Assembly (NCBI GenBank): GCA_963696875.1
Contig: CAVOLQ010000001.1
Coordinates: 186,001-250,000 of the forward strand
Direction of reading: 5' to 3'
DNA: 64,000 bases
Source: Albibacterium sp963696875
Lineage (GTDB): Bacteria > Bacteroidota > Bacteroidia > Sphingobacteriales > Sphingobacteriaceae
Shown here: in pieces, positions 61,121 to 64,000 of the stretch
How the letters are laid out: the number at the start of each line of letters is the position of its first letter
Numbering within the stretch: the stretch's first letter is position 1
Program-made: the position numbers and the translations under genes
Notes under the pieces: model-generated
Seen by the model: only the letters and a program-made list of their open reading frames with translations
Databases searched by the model: none
What the model was told of the DNA's origin: nothing

Positions 61121-61203
61121 GAACCTTAATGGATTTGGTGTTGGGATTGCCAACATCAAATCCGTTATTATTATTTAGTACATCAATATTATTATAACAG
61201 ACA

Positions 61204-61698
61204 ATGGATTTACTTATTCCTGAATTAGGCACAATAGTTTGGCAAACAATATCATTCTTAATCTTATTGTTTATTTTAACCAAATTTGCTTGGAAGCCTG
61301 TCCTCAAATCAATCGGTGAGCGTGAGCGTTCAATTGAGAATGCACTTGATTCCGCTGAAAAAGCGAAGCAAGAAATGGCGCGGCTTACCAATGAGAATGA
61401 GGCTTTATTGAAAGAAGCGCGTATTGAGCGTGATTTGATTCTTAAAGAAGCTAAAGAATTGAAAGAGCAAATTGTAAAGGATGCTAAGGATACTGCACAG
61501 GAAGAAGGTGCTAAAATGATTGAGAAAGCAAAATTGGAGATTAATCACCAAAAAAACCTTGCAATGAGCGAAGTGAAAAATCAAGTTTCAACTTTAGCAC
61601 TAGATATTGCCAAAAAAGTTTTGCACGAAGGGTATCAAGATAAAACAAACCAAGAGCAATTGGTAAGTAGTTTATTGAAAGACCTTAAATTAAATTAA
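61204..61698 (+). CDS. atpF: ATP synthase subunit b
   Basis: 164 residues: one membrane helix (IVWQTISFLILLFILTKFAW) followed by KPVLKSIGERERSIENALDSAEKAKQEM and a long coiled coil, ending LLKDLKLN. It forms the peripheral stalk that ties AtpB to the F1 head through AtpH. 32 bp before atpH. Confidence 0.97.
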   Translation: MDLLIPELGTIVWQTISFLILLFILTKFAWKPVLKSIGERERSIENALDSAEKAKQEMARLTNENEALLKEARIERDLILKEAKELKEQIVKDAKDTAQEEGAKMIEKAKLEINHQKNLAMSEVKNQVSTLALDIAKKVLHEGYQDKTNQEQLVSSLLKDLKLN

Positions 61699-61730
61699 GC
61701 AAAATTTCGCATTTTTAACTGAAAAATAGA

Positions 61731-62267
61731 ATGTCAGAATTTAAAGTAGCATCGAGGTATGCAAAATCATTAATTGACTTGGCTCGTGAGGAAAACGCTC
61801 TTGAGGCTATCCGTCAAGATATGGTTCAAGTTATTGGGGTAATGAAAGCAAATTCCCAATTACGTGCTGTGATGGCTAATCCTATCATTAAGTTAGATAA
61901 AAAGCAGTCAATTATCGATCAAATATTTGGTGGCAAGGTGCATAAAGCTGTAGCCTCCTTTTTTAATATTATGGTAAGAAAGGGACGGGCCGGAGTTTTA
62001 TATGCTACAGCTTTAGAATTTGTAGAAGCGTATAACAGAGAGAAAAATATTGTGTTGGCAAAAGTGGTTTCCGCAGCTCCACTTTCTCCAGAGCACTATA
62101 AAGAAGTGCAAGATTTGATAAAAGCCGAAACTAAGGGTGAAGTGATCTTGGATAACCAAGTTGATCCTGACCTTATCGGTGGTTTCATCATCACCATTGG
62201 TGATAAACAAATAGATGCAAGTATTTTAGGGAAATTAAATAAGCTTGAAAAGCATCTTAAATCATAA
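61731..62267 (+). CDS. atpH: ATP synthase subunit delta
   Basis: 178 residues, normal length. Helical N-terminal domain (VASRYAKSLIDLAREENALE) and C-terminal VVSAAPLSPEHYKEVQDLIK and DPDLIGGFIITIGDKQIDASI, the OSCP signature. It links the b stalk to the alpha subunits. Confidence 0.97.
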   Translation: MSEFKVASRYAKSLIDLAREENALEAIRQDMVQVIGVMKANSQLRAVMANPIIKLDKKQSIIDQIFGGKVHKAVASFFNIMVRKGRAGVLYATALEFVEAYNREKNIVLAKVVSAAPLSPEHYKEVQDLIKAETKGEVILDNQVDPDLIGGFIITIGDKQIDASILGKLNKLEKHLKS

Positions 62268-62319
62268 TTATTAAGGCGAAAGCCAATAAACGAATTTAAA
62301 TAAACATAAATATAAAGTT

Positions 62320-63894
62320 ATGCTAGAGGTAAGACCCGATGAAGTATCAGCAATTCTTAGAGAGCAATTGTCGAACTTCAAATCAGAAGCCGAACTGGAA
62401 GAAGTAGGTACCGTATTACAAGTAGGTGACGGTATTGCACGCATTTACGGCTTAACTAAGGTTCAATCAGGTGAACTGGTTGAATTTGATAATGGACTGC
62501 AAGGTATCGTTCTTAACTTAGAAGAAGACAACGTAGGTGTGGTATTATTAGGTGCTTCTGATGAAATCAAAGAAGGGGATACCATAAAAAGAACGAACAA
62601 GATAGCCTCTATCCAAGTAGGGGAAGGTATGTTGGGTCGTGTGGTAAATACTTTAGGTCAGCCAATTGATGGGAAAGGGCCAATACAGGGAAAAACATAC
62701 GATATGCCATTGGAGCGTAAGGCACCTGGGGTTATTTATCGTGAACCGGTAACTGAGCCTTTACAGACAGGAGTTAAAGCTATTGACGCGATGATCCCTA
62801 TAGGAAGAGGACAACGTGAATTGGTAATTGGAGACCGCCAAACTGGTAAAACTGCCGTTTGTATTGATACCATTATTAATCAAAAAGAATTTTATGATGC
62901 AGGAAAGCCAGTTTTCTGTATCTATGTGGCTATCGGACAGAAGAACTCAACTGTTGCAAATATTGTTCGTACTCTTGAGGAAAAAGGTGCTTTAGCTTAT
63001 ACTATTATCGTAGCTGCTTCAGCTGCGGATCCTGCTCCGATGCAGTTTTACGCACCAATGGCAGGCGCTGCAATCGGTGAGTTCTTCCGTGATACTGGTC
63101 GCCCAGCGTTAATTGTTTATGATGATTTATCAAAACAAGCGGTAGCCTATCGTGAGGTGTCTTTATTGCTTCGTCGTCCACCAGGTCGTGAGGCTTATCC
63201 GGGTGACGTATTCTACCTTCACAGTCGTTTATTAGAGCGTGCTGCGAAAATCAACTCGTCAGATAAAATTGCTCAAAGCATGAACGATTTGCCAGATTCC
63301 ATTAAAGGAATTGTTAAGGGCGGTGGTTCATTAACAGCACTTCCTATCATCGAAACTCAAGGTGGTGACGTTTCTGCATATATTCCAACTAACGTAATTT
63401 CTATTACGGATGGTCAGATCTTCTTGGAGTCAAACTTATTTAACGCCGGTGTTCGTCCAGCCATTAACGTAGGTATTTCGGTGTCGCGTGTTGGTGGTAA
63501 CGCGCAGATTAAGTCGATGAAGAAAGTAGCGGGTACTTTGAAGTTAGATCAAGCTCAATACCGTGAACTAGAGGCGTTCTCTAAATTCGGTTCAGACTTA
63601 GACGCTGCTACAAAATCGGTATTGGATAAGGGAGTTCGTAACGTAGAGATCTTAAAGCAAGCACAATACTCTCCAGTTACTGTAGAAAAGCAAGTTGCAA
63701 TTGTTTACGCAGGAGTAAAAGGCTTAATGAGATCGGTGCCTGTAGAAAAGGTACGTGCTTTCGAAGAAGAATATTTACAACAACTTGAAGTTCGTCATCC
63801 TGAGGTGTTAAAAGCATTAAAGGAAGGAAAATTCAATGATGAATTGACGGATGTATTGGAAAAAGTAGCTAAAGAATTAGCTTCTAAATATTAG
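62320..63894 (+). CDS. atpA: ATP synthase subunit alpha
   Basis: 524 residues. Walker A GDRQTGKTAVC (residues about 171-181), Walker B-like ALIVYDDLSKQAVAYREVSL, the family motif PAINVGISVSRVGG and arginine finger region thereafter. It forms non-catalytic sites in the F1 hexamer with the beta subunit. atpD (beta) and atpC are not between these genes, which is usual for Bacteroidota, where they lie elsewhere. Confidence 0.98.
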   Translation: MLEVRPDEVSAILREQLSNFKSEAELEEVGTVLQVGDGIARIYGLTKVQSGELVEFDNGLQGIVLNLEEDNVGVVLLGASDEIKEGDTIKRTNKIASIQVGEGMLGRVVNTLGQPIDGKGPIQGKTYDMPLERKAPGVIYREPVTEPLQTGVKAIDAMIPIGRGQRELVIGDRQTGKTAVCIDTIINQKEFYDAGKPVFCIYVAIGQKNSTVANIVRTLEEKGALAYTIIVAASAADPAPMQFYAPMAGAAIGEFFRDTGRPALIVYDDLSKQAVAYREVSLLLRRPPGREAYPGDVFYLHSRLLERAAKINSSDKIAQSMNDLPDSIKGIVKGGGSLTALPIIETQGGDVSAYIPTNVISITDGQIFLESNLFNAGVRPAINVGISVSRVGGNAQIKSMKKVAGTLKLDQAQYRELEAFSKFGSDLDAATKSVLDKGVRNVEILKQAQYSPVTVEKQVAIVYAGVKGLMRSVPVEKVRAFEEEYLQQLEVRHPEVLKALKEGKFNDELTDVLEKVAKELASKY

Positions 63895-63932
63895 AGGTTA
63901 GTGTTTTCTAATCTCGCATCTTATAAAATACT

Positions 63933-64000
63933 ATGGCTAATTTAAAAGAAGTAAGAAACCGAATTGTATCCGTAACCTCAACGCAGCAGATTACAAATGC
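63933..64000 (+). CDS. atpG: ATP synthase subunit gamma (5' part)
   Basis: ATG at 63933, 38 bp after the atpA stop; MANLKEVRNRIVSVTSTQQI matches the usual N-terminus of subunit gamma (the central rotor shaft). The gene continues beyond the window. Confidence 0.95.
   Translation, partial: MANLKEVRNRIVSVTSTQQITN

Overview
The window comes from a Bacteroidota chromosome, most likely a member of the Sphingobacteriaceae (Pedobacter/Sphingobacterium relatives). The grounds are a SusC/SusD pair, Bacteroidota-type promoter candidates (TAnnTTTG at -7), a double-length IspG, a HemC-HemD fusion, a PorW/SprE-like lipoprotein, an ATP synthase operon that has atpZ but no atpD/atpC, and low GC. Several starts are TTG or GTG without a clear Shine-Dalgarno, also usual in this phylum. 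The assignment rests on gene content, not on a search.

Region 1 (1-20.2 kb) looks like a nutrient-acquisition and periplasmic catabolism locus. It holds the end of a sorbosone-dehydrogenase-like protein with a cytochrome c domain, an exported amidohydrolase, a SelA-like PLP enzyme with a Tat-type signal and an extra beta-rich domain, a CstA permease, a Tat-type FAD oxidoreductase, a large exported alpha/alpha-barrel-like protein, a ROK regulator, a GMC oxidoreductase, an FHS-family sugar transporter and a SusC/SusD pair. The substrate cannot be read from sequence; an (amino)sugar or sugar acid is the best inference. Intergenic spaces here carry several families of short dispersed repeats.

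Region 2 (20.2-29.7 kb) is an accessory, rearranged region. It has an IS1182-like element with a one-base frameshift, a 3' fragment of an alkD-like gene, a three-gene cassette (AraC-type sensor lacking its HTH, plus two HTH-like proteins), a 3' fragment of a DUF3943 gene, an Rpn-family nuclease, and then full-length alkD-like and DUF3943 genes. The two gene fragments match the intact genes in the same order, so an old tandem duplication seems to have been broken up by insertions.

Region 3 (29.7-45.2 kb) is envelope biology: a TIGR03118 lipoprotein, an AI-2E family permease followed by an EmrAB-like efflux pair, MprF, nucleotide-sugar genes (rfbB, galE, a UDP-glucuronate decarboxylase), Kdo transferase, HemW with a catalytically degenerate SDR protein, and NagA.

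Region 4 (45.3-64 kb) is core metabolism: ispG, a haem-synthesis run (hemA, hemC-hemD fusion, hemB, hemL), PBP1A, a PorW/SprE-like TPR lipoprotein, an M23 peptidase, and the F1Fo ATP synthase operon atpZ-(membrane protein)-atpB-E-F-H-A-G, cut by the window end. No tRNA, rRNA or CRISPR array was recognised.
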